From NCBI GenBank assembly GCA_026120035.1, contig JALRME010000029.1:310001-374000 (forward strand): a stretch of 64,000 nt of DNA. The letters are read 5' to 3'. Of this stretch, positions 24,201 to 35,757 are shown in pieces; the first letter of the stretch is position 1; the number at the start of each line of letters is the position of its first letter. The notes under the pieces were generated by a model. The model searched no databases. It worked only from the letters and a program-made list of their open reading frames with translations, and was not told the origin of the DNA. This DNA comes from Coleophoma eucalyptorum (lineage: Eukaryota; Ascomycota; Leotiomycetes; Helotiales; Dermateaceae). A program made the position numbers and the translations under genes.

Positions 24201-25004
24201 CCTTGAGTACCGAGGTAGGAAACAATTGGCCGGGAAGACTGCTCCGTCCAAATCGCTAACCTCGCACTCCCATGAACACTTATTGCCGAGAATAGAATCA
24301 ACTAGAGCAGCACTACATTCCCCTGCCGGCCTGGCTTATCTAGGCTTGCATTGTAGACCGATGAGACAACCATAGTCTGCACCGTGCCAAAAGCCGTGAG
24401 TGTTAGTTAGGCTGGATGGGATGGGATGGTTGGGCAGACGCATTTCCGGGGAAGAGGCGTCTCCCTTCAAAGGTACGTCAGAAGCACATGGCCCAATGGT
24501 GTGCGCTTAGCCTGCAGGTCGAAAGGCTCTCTGGATTTTCCATTCCCAGCTCTCGATCCAGACTGCGGGCTAGGACCCATCCAGCTAAGCAAGCACCGAG
24601 CTACAGATCTAGAGCGATTGCGATACAGGATTGCAGATCGAGCTCTGGATTCCGTGTCGCACTTGTTAAATCCCCTGTAAGGGCTAACGTCCATCATCGA
24701 AAATGCGAAATGCGATCCGTGATTTGAACCTGATTCGATCTGAATTGATCGCAGCTCCATCCCCATCACCCTATGTGCTGTAGAAATGGCGGGAGCCCAC
24801 CTGCGTCACAATTTACAGTCCACAATCAATTCGTAGAAAAGCTACACTACTTCCACCTACCTAAACTATAGCGCAGATCGTAGTAGTTGCCCACGGCCTG
24901 TCACTCTACTTTTGCCACCCATCAAACCCATGCCACTTTCCATCTCCCATCCACAGCGATATTGACCAACTCCGCAACCATACCTGTGGCACCAAGATGC
25001 TAAC
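21284..25004. other. Long intergenic gap (3.7 kb)
   Basis: No gene, tRNA or transposon was recognised. A CTTACC-rich stretch lies at about 23616-23656, and a poly-C tract (C10-A-C5) at 24173-24188. The last 600 bp, richer in GC with several overlapping short frames (24416-24769), are more likely a long 5' leader or promoter of the histidine kinase than a gene. Confidence 0.5.
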
Positions 25005-28000
25005 ATGAGGATTTTGAGCTGTGCATCAGAAGCACAGCGGGAGCGTGAGGTATACAGGTCAGTCAGATACTCCGATGCCTTTATTCCTGTCATTGATGCG
25101 CTGGCTGACGAGCACGGGCTACGACTCAGATACCTACCATCTTATGCAGCTCCTTTACTTCACCATGCAGGTGAAGACAGTAGCCATGCATCATCGCAGC
25201 AAATCCAGCCCGCCAAAGCATATTCCTCTGCGGATAGAGCTCTAAATGCCTTTGCACAACTTGGTGCGCTCAGACTGCGCACTCGGCGCGCAATGATATC
25301 TTTGATCGATCGTACTTCTCAGTTTGTTCTGGCAGAAGCAACACAAACGCTGTCCTCTCGATCCGACGATGTGCATGACGACGGGGATTCGCTATGGATG
25401 GGCGTGCGAACCATCCCACGCGAAGATTCGTTGTGTAGTGAGGTCGTTGGACGCCCGCGCTCGAGTGCTGAACCGACTAGCGACGAAGGACTTACGATCG
25501 TGCCGAGGATTATTCATGACCTTGCGCAGGATGAGACTACAAAGGATAAGAATTATGTTCGAGCTGGTCCCAAAATCCGATTTTACGCTGGAATGCCCAT
25601 TGTCACTAGACAAGGCCACTGTATTGGTTCATATTCTGTATTGGATGATCGTCCACGACTGGATATAAGTAAAAACGAGCTCACCTTTTTGAAACATATG
25701 TCAGAGACCGTTATGGAACATTTGGAAAACATGGCAGTAAGAGGAGATCATCAGAGAGGGGAAAAGATGGTCAAAGGCCTAGGCCTGTTTGTGGAGGGCC
25801 ATTCAAGCATCACACATTGGTGGTTACATACTCGGGCCCAGCGATTGCCGGTCCGCCAAAGCAGTCTACTGGCTGCTGGTTTGCATGAGTCAACGATCAA
25901 AAATGGTGATGCAGCAGCGTCTGCAGGTAGCCCAACCGTATTGGATGGCGCTTCTGACAGTACAGCTTCAGAGTCAAAGGTCGATTGTAGCTCCCAGCAA
26001 CAGCTTATAAATCCACCTAGTATTGCCGCAGTGTCCCCTACCAATCTCCCACAAGATACTCCCTCTCAACAAAACCTTTCTGAAAATAGCCAATTTCCGG
26101 ATAAGCTTCATGAGGATGACACCAACAAGCCTTCTCAGCCCAGTCCTTCTCCAAATAGCTCTTCTCGGGACGGGACACCAGAAGATTATCATAACCACCA
26201 AGAGCTTCCTCGACACGATATCTCTCAAAATGGTCCTCCGCAAGCTGCTGCTGTATCTGAGTCCTCTGTCGTATCGAGCGCGCCAGGCTCGTCACCAAAG
26301 ATGGGCTCTGCGGAAAGTAAAGCACTCCCGGATATTGCTGTCACTATCAAAACAATGCTCTCTCGCGCTAGTAACCTAATTCGTGAATCAACAGAAGTGG
26401 ATGGGGCCATATTCTTTGATGCTAAACACGGCGGCTTTGGATTTAGAGGCGATCGTCCCTCCGCGGCTGATCCAAAACCCTCCGGTAATGATGAGCCAAA
26501 TACCACAACGTCCAGTAGTGACGATGGATGGAGGAATTCGAGACGCTCAAATTCTTCAGATAGTGCCAGTGATCGAAACCGCCGTACAGATCCTGCGCCT
26601 GAGCCTCGTACTTGTGATGTTTTAGCATATTCTACTCGAGATGCCTCGTCATTAAATGATAATAATCTACCAGCCAACCTCACTATCTCCGAAGCGTTTG
26701 TCAACAAGCTATTCAAACGATATCCTCACGGGAAAATCTTTGCATTCGATAAAGACGGGGGCATGTCCTCAAGCGAAGATGAATTACAGCAAGCTACTGG
26801 TGGGCAAGGCGTCTCAATTGTAAGGCCTGATAATTACCGCGGGAAGAGTTCCAACAGGGCTGCTGAGAGCCAGACCATCCTACAGATATTCCCCGGGGCT
26901 AGATTTGTTCTTTTACTACCCTTATGGGATTCTCATCGGGAGCGCTGGTTTGCAAGTACTATGCTATGGACGAGCGATCCAACTCGCGTTCTTAGTATTC
27001 AAGACGATTTGAGCTATGTCGCCGCATTTGGAAATAGTATTATGGCTGAAGTCAATCGTCTAGATGCAGTCGCCGCAGATCACACAAAATCGACCTTAAT
27101 TTCATCAATCAGCCACGAGCTTCGTTCTCCACTCCACGGTGTCTTCGGTAGCATTGAGCTTCTCCAAGATACCACCATCACCGAGTATCAGAGAAGCGTG
27201 GTCGACACCATCAGACACTGCTCTACAACCTTGCTCGATACACTCAACAACGTACTCGATTACGCAAAGATCAACAACTTTACAAGAGCGCGACGTAGCG
27301 AGAAGAAATTAGCCCGAACTTCTGCGAGATCTCAGAGGGCAGTTCCTTCAGAAGGGCTACGTATATACGGCACTATTAGCTTGACCTCCGACCTCGATCT
27401 AGCATCGATGACGGAGGATGTCCTTGGCGGACTTTATGCAGGACATGACTATATTAATCAGTCCCGAGGAAGAGTTGACCGTACAAATCTCGACTATCAC
27501 TCTATAATTAGAGAAAATGGCACAAATGGCGCACATGAGCCTCGCTACCCACCTTTGGTGGTGGTGTTCGATGTTGACAAAAAGAGTAGTTGGAGGTTCT
27601 CCACTCAACCCGGTGCGTGGAAACGCATCCTCATGAATATATATGGCAATGCTTTAAAATATACCACTTCGGGCTACGTGAGGGTTCGTCTTGGATACAA
27701 AGATTTTGCGTCCCCGGGTTTGAGGAACAGTCAAGGGCTCGTCACTCTCACTGTTACTGATACGGGCAAGGGAATTGGCCAAGATTTTCTCAAGGACCAG
27801 CTGTACACGCCCTTTTCTCAGGAGGATACGCTTAGTGAAGGGGCAGGTCTTGGGCTTAGTATCGTCCGTCAAATTGTTACTGCCCTAGATGGTAAGCTTG
27901 AGATTAACAGCATTCAAAATCTCGGCACCGCCGTAAAGGTCGTGCTCAAGCTTGAAAAGTCGCAACATCACTCCTCGTCAACGGCAGAGGTCCAAGACGA

Positions 28001-29115
28001 TATTCAACGAGCTAAAAGTCTTGTAAAAGGTCATGTTTTGGCCATAGCTGGGTTTGATAACTTGAAAAATTCCTCGGACAAACCCAGCCAGCCTGAGAAT
28101 CCTCCCGGAACATTGTCAATATTACACCATTCCATATCTAATATAGCACAAGGTTGGTTGAATATGGAAGTTACTGAGATTTCCAGCTTTAGATCTGAGA
28201 ATGCATCGATCTTTGTGACAACCTCACAAATTTTCGAGGGGAGGAAACTGGAGTGGCTATCCCAGAGTAGCTCGAGCAGCATTTCCGAGAAATACATCAT
28301 TGTTCTCACAGAATCTACTGCATCAGAAACAAAGACCCAACAAGGGAGACACCAACGTGTCTACTACCTCAGCAACCCGTAAGCATCCCCCTTGCCTTGT
28401 TTCAAGATGTTCTTGGATATATTCAGCTTCCTCACTTTTTGTTCCATATTGTACTAACGCTGAGTGTAGCATTGGGCCAAGAAAATTCGCTAGATGTTTG
28501 ATATCCATCTTAGACGGGTCGAGCGACTTGGTGGACAGGAACTCTTCAGATGCAAATAACACGCCATCAACATCAGATTCAACAGATTCTGGATTAGTTG
28601 CAAACGCTGAACTCACCTCCAGATCGCGGAATGTAAGCCGAAGCAACTCAACACAACTCAGAGGAGCGGACAAAGACACCACTTCTAGTAGTCCTACTTC
28701 AAATGGCCACGTCGATGAGCCTTACGTCTTGCTAGTAGAAGATAATCCAATCAACATGAGAATTTTAGTCGCCTGTATCTCCCAGCTACAGTTGAAGTAT
28801 GGTACTGCCGAAAACGGAGCCAAAGCTGTCGAACATTACGAAGCGGCAGATAAGAAACCCGATATTATCTTCATGGACATGTCAATGCCGGTCATGAATG
28901 GATTCGATGCGACGAAGTGCATCAGAAGCTATGAACGGGTAAACAACCTCCCGGCAGCCATAATCGTCGCGGTGACTGGGCTTGCAAATGAAGAATCGCA
29001 GCGTGAGGCATATAACAGTGGGATCAATCTTTTTCTATCAAAACCAGTTCCTCTGCGAGATCTCAGGACAATCGTGAAGAACTGGGAGTTCATGAGCTTC
29101 GATGAACCGCATTAA
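25005..29115 (+). CDS. Hybrid histidine kinase (GAF - HisKA - HATPase - receiver)
   Basis: A two-component phosphorelay sensor. Exons 25005-28378 and 28470-29115 are joined across a 91-nt intron with a perfect TACTAAC branch site, giving 1339 aa. An N-terminal GAF-like domain spans about residues 70-245, ending FLKHMSETVMEHLENMA. It is followed by a long Ser/Pro/Asn-rich linker (about 290-560). The kinase core has the H-box SISHELRSPLHG with phospho-His704, N-box NIYGNALKYT, G1 DTGKGIG, F-box FSQED and G2 GAGLGLS. The receiver LLVEDNPINMRIL...FMDMSMPVMNG has phospho-Asp1261, with the conserved Lys in FLSKPV. No transmembrane segments are seen, so it should be soluble. The signal sensed is unknown. 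The upstream ATG is used because no better start is seen; the true start might be further 5' in the long leader. Confidence 0.93.
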
Positions 29116-29800
29116 AGGGAATGGTTCTCATCTTCGAAATGGACAAAATGCATGCTATGAATCAGCCAAATGAAGATCGCCCCTGGAAGTTTTCTTGGGC
29201 AGGATTAATATATTAGGTGAAACTAGTCGCAGTATATAATTCCGGGTTGCTCACCACCACAAGCACAATGAGTACAGAAATTGGGGCTCGCGTACTTAAT
29301 AAGTGGTTTTTGCGTTGGATGAACTAAGGTGTATTGAGGAAGTAATTTGCCACATACCCTTGTCCTGACGCTAGACTTGATTTCTCAATAACAATGGCGA
29401 TTTTGATTTGTTAATGCGCAACTACAGACATGCAAACATGTAATATATTTCCTTAGCGTCCATTTTCGACTTGCTTGCTTGAAGCGATTTTTCAGTCAGT
29501 TTGGAAGGGCTTCTGGACTAGTAGACATTGGAAGAGAGCATGTAGTCAATGATGGCTTTCCGACACGTATGCCGAAACCATCCTCGCCTTCAAACATTCG
29601 ATATTTGTCACTGAAAGTGCGTTGTGCTCGTTTGCTAGGAGAAAAGTCTGCGGTGGTGCGGTGCTTGAATAGCGCAGCGGTGTACGCCGGCCCTTGGGCT
29701 AAAAGTGCAGGTTGACTTTCTATATCACCATTTGTCCAAAGTCCTATAACTTTAAAATCAGCTCATTGCTCCTTGCTCTCAAGATCTAAACTCCCATGGT
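29116..29800. other. Intergenic region downstream of the histidine kinase
   Basis: AT-rich 3' flank shared by the kinase and the convergent small gene. An open frame at 29479-29715 begins with TTG and looks like noise. Nothing else was recognised. Confidence 0.5.
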
Positions 29801-30356
29801 CTAGTTCTGCTGGGCGTGCTCACCAGCATCAAAGCCAACGCGAGTCTCTGCTCTGTTATGCCCTGCTTGTAACGGAGATTGTATGGTCTTTACGGAGCGG
29901 ATTGAGTCATCTGAATCACAAGGACCAATGATGCTGACTTGATCAGAGCTTGCTCCCCAACGAGACTCTTGTCCAAATGGCCTAGTTGACTGGATTCGAC
30001 ACTGCTGTATAGAGTGACCACAGACCAAGATCTCGTCCAATGCTGCCCCAAGGTGTGTTTGTCTCTGCCCATCTTCAGTAGCATGCTTGCTGTGGATTCC
30101 AATTGGCATGGGTGATGCTTTGACCCTCTTCGAAGCCTTTCTCTTTGGGCTCCGACTGCGACTATACTTCCGACCGCCTTTTCTGGGAGAGGTAGCTCTA
30201 TTCCATTTGCGTGGAAACAACTTCAAATCGATAGGGATATGGCTGTGGCAGGTATTAACAGTGCGCAGTATCAACCATAGGAAAAGGCTGAACGTACAGT
30301 GTGATTGTTGCGTGTGTCTGACCTGGCACGCTCTGTATTTGGCTGATGGTGGCCAT
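29801..30356 (-). CDS. Small basic hypothetical protein with an RS-type nuclear motif
   Basis: I reconstruct two exons, 30298-30356 and 29801-30242, split by a 55-nt intron (donor GTACGT, acceptor CACAG). This places an ATG in a favourable spot and gives 166 aa: MATISQIQSVPGQTH at the start, then a basic block (SRSRSPKRKASKRVK) resembling a nuclear localisation or SR-type sequence. A Ser/Gln-rich remainder without cysteine or membrane motifs follows. No family is recognised. The intact frame through 442 nt, the sensible intron and the start support a real gene, but no conserved domain backs it. It is convergent with the histidine kinase. Confidence 0.45.
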
Positions 30357-30937
30357 CCTGATTCTCCAGGCGTCGTTAATTTCTGTCAGTGAGTAAATGC
30401 TGGTCTAGCTATAGGGGTAGGTCGACGGGTAACCACGAATATTATACTGGCAGTTCCTAATGTTTTTCGAAGAGCTGAGGAGGAAGAGAGATGGGGGGTA
30501 GTAAAGCATGAATGTTGGAAAAGGCAGCGAACAGGCATATCTGGTATATTAGGAAGCGACAAGCTGGCAAGACTTCAATCATAAGATTGCGAATTTAGTA
30601 GGTGAAAGGACGATTAAGAGAAAGGAGCGAATAATGCAATTCTGCACAAGGGAAAGACGACAATCCTACCAGCAATACTTCTCTATACAGTTTCGGTGGC
30701 CATGGACAAGTGACATTCATTGCTTGCTGAACAGGCAGCGCCCTAAGTTAATCTGATATCTTCATTGCCAAGCTTCTATTGCTATGAGATTAGCCATCAT
30801 GAAGTCTTGTTAAAGATCCTGTCATTCCATGCACTTTCTACTCCATACCCACCATGCTTGAGATAAAGTGCTTCCTATGCTGACCTTTAGCCCGAGAGCC
30901 CAACGCCTATTTTACAGTGCAGTTTCGCAAGAATTCA
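30357..30937. other. Intergenic region between small gene and RPN11
   Basis: 581 bp, holding the promoter of the leftward small gene and the 3' region of RPN11. No gene was recognised. Confidence 0.5.
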
Positions 30938-32088
30938 TTACAGTTCCTCCTCAATGTCCATGCTATCCCCATTAGCATATCCGTTTGGTGTCGACTTCTC
31001 TTTGGGTGCTGATGCTTCCTTGTCAATCATTTGCCGTGAGACAGATACGATGTTATCCTCGATGATCTGCTGTCCCACATCCTCCAAGTGCTTCTTTGGA
31101 TCAACCTTTCCTACATATCTTGTCTTCAGCTGGTCCTTTGTCAACTCTGTCTCCTCCTTTACTCGCTTCTCATAGCCTTCGGCCAAGCCAACGAGCTTCT
31201 GTAATCGCTCAGAGTTTCGGGCACCCTCCACGCGGAAATCGTCCATCTGCAAACCCTCAGTCCAGACATGTTTGTGTAAATTCATCAACATGTTCTCCTC
31301 CAGTGCGGTTTTGCGGTAATTGATTCCAATGCTGTAGTAATGTCTGTTGAGGCCATGGATGAGTGCTTGGATGGATGGCTTGTTGAGATGTCCCAAGTTA
31401 GAGGTGCTTTGGCGAGGTTCTTGGCCAAGCATGAGAGATTGTGGGTTAATCAGTCTGAATGCATCAATGACAACCTTTCCCTTGACTGATTGGATTGGGT
31501 CGACAACGACAGCAACGGCTCGCGGCGTAAGTTGTTCGAAAGATTGCTGTGTGTTGATATCGACTGAGGAAAGCCAGCAGCCGAAACCAGGATGTGAATG
31601 GTACCATCCAACCACAGTTTCTGGTCTGTGAAGATGTCTAGTCAGCTCTGGTAGATGCTCAATATATCTTGGTTGCTTACCGTCCTGTTTGTCTCAACAT
31701 ATCCATCATCTTTGTCTGAAATACTGGGTCTACAGCCTCAACACTAACACCAGTACCGCTTTGTGGCATGGCAAACACATCAACAACTCTGACAGTGAAG
31801 TCATCCACGAACTCTCCAAGCATAAGCCCCATGACTTCCATGGGTACACCTGCTCGTCCATGTCGAAGCATCTTCAGTAGCGCAAGGGATGATATATACA
31901 CGGTTTCGGAATTATCGATCAGATTCGTATTGTCCTATTTGTAGCTTGCTTAGCAAACGGGCAATGATGCCAGGCTCAAGCTCTACGAGCTAGATGGCGA
32001 GAGTAGGAGAGCTTACAGATCCCGGGGCGGCGCTGTTAAGGCCACCCATTCCTCCAGCCGTGGCCAGCATGCGATTTAATCTGTCCAT
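30938..32088 (-). CDS. rpn11: 26S proteasome lid deubiquitinase RPN11
   Basis: The JAMM/MPN+ zinc isopeptidase of the 19S regulatory particle, which removes ubiquitin chains from substrates during degradation. Three exons (32017-32088, 31681-31934, 30938-31625) encode 337 aa; the yeast and human orthologues are close to 310 aa. It starts [13 protein letters not shown]. The JAMM motif is complete: Glu in [13 protein letters not shown], and [14 protein letters not shown] with His118, His120 and Asp131, in the same spacing as human POH1. The C-terminus (QMIDKEAS onward) extends beyond the orthologues with a short acidic fungal tail ending DSMDIEEEL. It is divergent from RPD3, sharing a 585-bp promoter region. 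Very secure. Confidence 0.97.
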
Positions 32089-32501
32089 TTTGGGCAGAAT
32101 ATGATTGTTGATTAGAAGAGGGACAGGTTATCGAACGTTGGATGATGGAAGAAGAGTGTCTTGCGATATGTGCCCAGAAATGCTTCCCTCTTGGACCTTG
32201 AGCTTAACTTGGGACGCGAAGGCGATGTTAGCCTAGATCGAAGATCACGTGTATAGCCTTGCGTCTTCAGCCTTGCCACTTGCAGCTCATTCACCTGGAA
32301 TGATGAAACAGCACTCGACCTGGGCAAGATTTTTCTTGGGCGATGCAGATTCGAATCTTCTAGTAATAGCCAGTTTCGTAGTATGACTTATTATACCTTG
32401 TAATTGATCAATCGTTGCGGTGTTTTATTTTTTGATTGGCGATATCTAGGAGCAGGCTGCTAGCTAGCGTGGTTTTGCGCTAACTGATATTCGAGCTTCC
32501 A

Positions 32502-32523
32502 TCTCTCTCTCTCTCTCTCTCTC
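32502..32523. repeat. (TC)11 microsatellite in the RPD3 leader
   Basis: Eleven perfect TC units lie about 150 bp upstream of the RPD3 ATG, in a pyrimidine-rich leader between the divergent RPN11 and RPD3 genes. Such CT tracts are common near fungal transcription starts. Length may vary between strains. Confidence 0.9.
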
Positions 32524-32673
32524 CGGCAATTCCATACCAGACTCAACCCTCACTCGAGCTCCTACAAAGATACAGCCACTTACCAAGTCCTTTGCTACGA
32601 CTATTTCGAATTTCATTCTGCTGCTTTGATCTCAACTCTTCTAACTTCTGGCTACAACCTATCGCGAATCAAG

Positions 32674-34834
32674 ATGACCTCCTTTGCGCCAATCGACCCG
32701 CCTGCGTCGAACGGCGCCAGTAGGAAGAATAGGGTCGCATACTTTTACGATTCTGATGTCGGGAATTATGCCTACGTTGCTGGTCATCCCATGAAGCCTC
32801 ACAGAATAAGATTGGCGCATAGTTTGATTATGAACTACGGAGTCTATAAGAAGATGGAGATATATGTATGTCTAGCCCTGCTTCAATTGCGAGCACCAGT
32901 GATATTTCCAGAATTTCACTTCTGCTTCATGATTGCCACCTATCTCAAGCACCCAGAGTAACTAATATCTTTTTCATAGCGTGCGAAACCTGCGACCCGT
33001 CATGAGATGACACAATTTCACACCGACGAATACATCGATTTCCTGCAGAAAGTCACACCCGATAACATGGACTCCTTCTCCAAGGAACAGGGAAAATACA
33101 ACGTCGGTGATGACTGTCCTGTGTTTGACGGACTTTTTGAGTTTTGTGGTATCAGTGCCGGAGGTAGTATGGAGGGAGCCGCTCGCCTGAACCGCGGCAA
33201 GTGTGACATTGCTGTCAACTGGGCTGGTGGTCTCCATCATGCCAAAAAGAGTGAAGCAAGTGGCTTCTGCTATGTCAATGGTAAGAAAGGGAGCAGGTCT
33301 ATCATGATTACCTACTAACTGATTGATAGATATCGTCCTCGGCATTATTGAACTTCTTCGGTTCAAGAAACGAGTACTATATATTGACATTGATGTACAT
33401 CACGGCGACGGTGTGGAGGAGGCATTTTATACAACCGACAGAGTTATGACCGTCTCATTTCACAAGTATGGAGAGTACTTCCCTGGTACCGGAGAGCTTC
33501 GCGACATTGGAGTAGGCCAAGGCAAAAACTATGCTGTAAACTTCCCACTTCGTGATGGAATCGACGATGTCACCTACAAGTCCATCTTTGAGCCAGTAAT
33601 CCAGAGTGTTATGGACTACTACAAGCCTGAAGCCATTGTCCTACAGTGCGGTGGTGACAGCTTGTCTGGGGACAGACTTGGATGTTTCAATCTGAGTATG
33701 AGGGGTCATGCAAACTGTGTTGCATTTGTAAAGAGCTTTGGCATGCCAACCCTCGTTCTTGGTGGTGGCGGCTACACCATGCGCAACGTTGCTCGAACTT
33801 GGGCTTACGAAACTGGTGTTCTTGTCGGTCAAGATATGGATCCTGCACTTCCATTCAATGAGTATTATGAGGTATGTTCTCAGATCTAACTTGCCTTCAA
33901 ATTTCTGACTTTTTTTTTACAGTACTACGGTCCAGATTACGAGCTTGATGTTCGTGCGTCTAACATGGACAACGCAAACTCAAAAGATTATCTGGAGAAG
34001 ATTAGGATTCAAGTGATTGAGAACCTCAAGAAAACAGCACATGCTCCATCTGTTCAAATGACCGATGTACCACGAACTACAATGCTGGGTGGTACTGAAG
34101 AGGATGATGCCGAGATGGACGATTTGGACGAGGACCAGAACCCAGACACCCGTACCACTCAACGAAGATGGGATCAACGAATCGCAAGGGACGATGAGCT
34201 CGATGAGAGTGATGATGAAGAGGGAGATCGCGCAAATGGTGTCAGTGGGCAGAATGGTGTACCAAAACGACGGAATATCATGGATTATCAGAACACCAAC
34301 GCGGCATCTGATGTGGAAATGGATAGTGGTGTTGTCACTCCAGATGTGCGTCCTGAGGTAGATGATTCAGTTACTGCCTTGGCCACTGAAGCCAATGCTG
34401 AGGTCAACGCTGAAGTTATGGAGAAGAAGAGTCTGGAGGTCGTAAACACAGAGAGTGCAGAAGTTGGACCATCAAACGCACCATCACGAGCCCAGTCTGA
34501 GAAGCCGGCTGTTGTAGATAACGACGGAGACATCGACATGACTGAAGCTGCTCCCGAGACGGTCGAGACCCCAGCAGCTCCCGTTATTGCTGCCGTTGCA
34601 CCTCCTAAAGCAACCCCTGAAGCAGCGACACCTACGCCAGCTCCAGAACAAGCTTCAACTCCTGCCCCGGCACCAGCACCCGCTCCAACAGCAGAACCTG
34701 CGCCAGAACCAGTAGCTGAAGCTCCTGCTCCTCAGGAACCAGCCGTGGTTAAAGAGGAGGGGAAGGAGGAACTTCAGAGCGAGCAGATTACTGCCGAAGT
34801 CGAAACTGAAACTGTTCAACAGGCTCAACCCTGA
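32674..34834 (+). CDS. rpd3: Class I histone deacetylase RPD3
   Basis: The catalytic lysine deacetylase of the Sin3/Rpd3 nuclear corepressor complexes. Exons 32674-32865, 32980-33280, 33330-33871 and 33923-34834 give 648 aa. The start [10 protein letters not shown] leads into [18 protein letters not shown]. The HDAC core shows [19 protein letters not shown] with the His-His pair, [14 protein letters not shown] with zinc-ligand Asp and His, [13 protein letters not shown] with the second ligand Asp, and [15 protein letters not shown]. After about residue 400 a long acidic, then Ala/Pro/Thr-rich tail (repeated PAP units from about 34560) extends the protein some 200 aa beyond yeast Rpd3 (433 aa). 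Such tails are known in Pezizomycotina. A slightly earlier in-frame start at 32626 is less likely. Very secure. Confidence 0.97.
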
Positions 34835-35757
34835 TGACTCTCGAGATCACTCATGAATTACGATCACTTTGTATACCTTACATACCCATAATCCACGGCG
34901 CTTTCAAAAGTTATCGATTGTCGCAAGCTTCGGGGTATCTTCATTTCAGCTAGATGCATGCATTTGCCATCTCCGATCTATGATGGCAGGCAACGGGGCG
35001 TCCTCGGCGTTCAGGGAAGTCATTCAAGAAGCGTAAAGGAGGATCAAGAGAGGTCGGTTGTGACAGGTACAACTCTCATTCAAGCCTGGACAGTCTTTAA
35101 GGGCTGCACGACCATATTGTAGGATAGTGTCAATAACTAAGGAGACATGTCAATCGAATCTGTTCATTGTTCTAATTGATCCGGATTAGACTCCTATGCC
35201 TATATTGTATTGTAACAGAGCGTAGAAGGTCACTGGGTAAGATCTTCTTTTCAAACTATCTAAAGGTCGCATGCACAGAAAAGAGGTAGGACTCGGCCAT
35301 CTTTGCGCGCAGAACAGGTCATTCTATAGTCAAATCCGACTTTCAGATTGGTAGCCATGTTTTCATGTTCTCTCAATAGTGATTTCCTTGTCAGGATGGG
35401 CGGTGCTGTCTGGCATTCTAACAACACGAGTACAATCATGAGATCAGCGCCCAGTTTAGTTCTTTGTCAAATCTATTCCATTGAATGAACGACACAGTTT
35501 CAAAACAACTAGAAAGATCTGGTTCATATCTATACTCTTGTTCTTGTATATAGTTGAAGTTCATCTTCGTGCTCTCGACGCGGCCCAGAATTGGAAAATT
35601 CTTTGGTGGGCACCTCGCTTAGATTAGGGTTGGGACGATTTTGCCGTCAAGTCACCCCAAACTTTTCTCATCGCGACGACAACATCGAATTCGACAACCC
35701 CAGCGACGAAGCATCCCTCTTTGAACTCATCACCAGTCTCAAAGATAAATCGTCGAA
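34835..35757. other. Intergenic region between RPD3 and ribosomal protein L23
   Basis: 3' flank of RPD3 and promoter of the L23 gene. Near its end is a telobox-type TTAGGGTT (35624-35631). No gene was recognised. Confidence 0.6.
35624..35631 (+). promoter_or_regulatory. Telobox (TTAGGGTT) in a ribosomal-protein promoter
   Basis: TTAGGGTT lies 127 bp upstream of the L23 ATG. TTAGGG-type sites bound by Tbf1 are an ancestral feature of fungal ribosomal-protein promoters. Binding here is inferred from motif and position. Confidence 0.5.

Noticed and set aside
24416..24769. Three overlapping frames on both strands before the histidine kinase
   Set aside because: No family resemblance and mutual overlap; more likely the kinase 5' leader or promoter.
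28300..28469. Apparent separate start of a response-regulator gene
   Set aside because: A TACTAAC-containing intron at 28379-28469 joins it in phase to the histidine kinase, making one hybrid protein.
29479..29715. 78-codon plus-strand frame downstream of the histidine kinase
   Set aside because: Starts with TTG, not ATG, and shows no recognisable motif.
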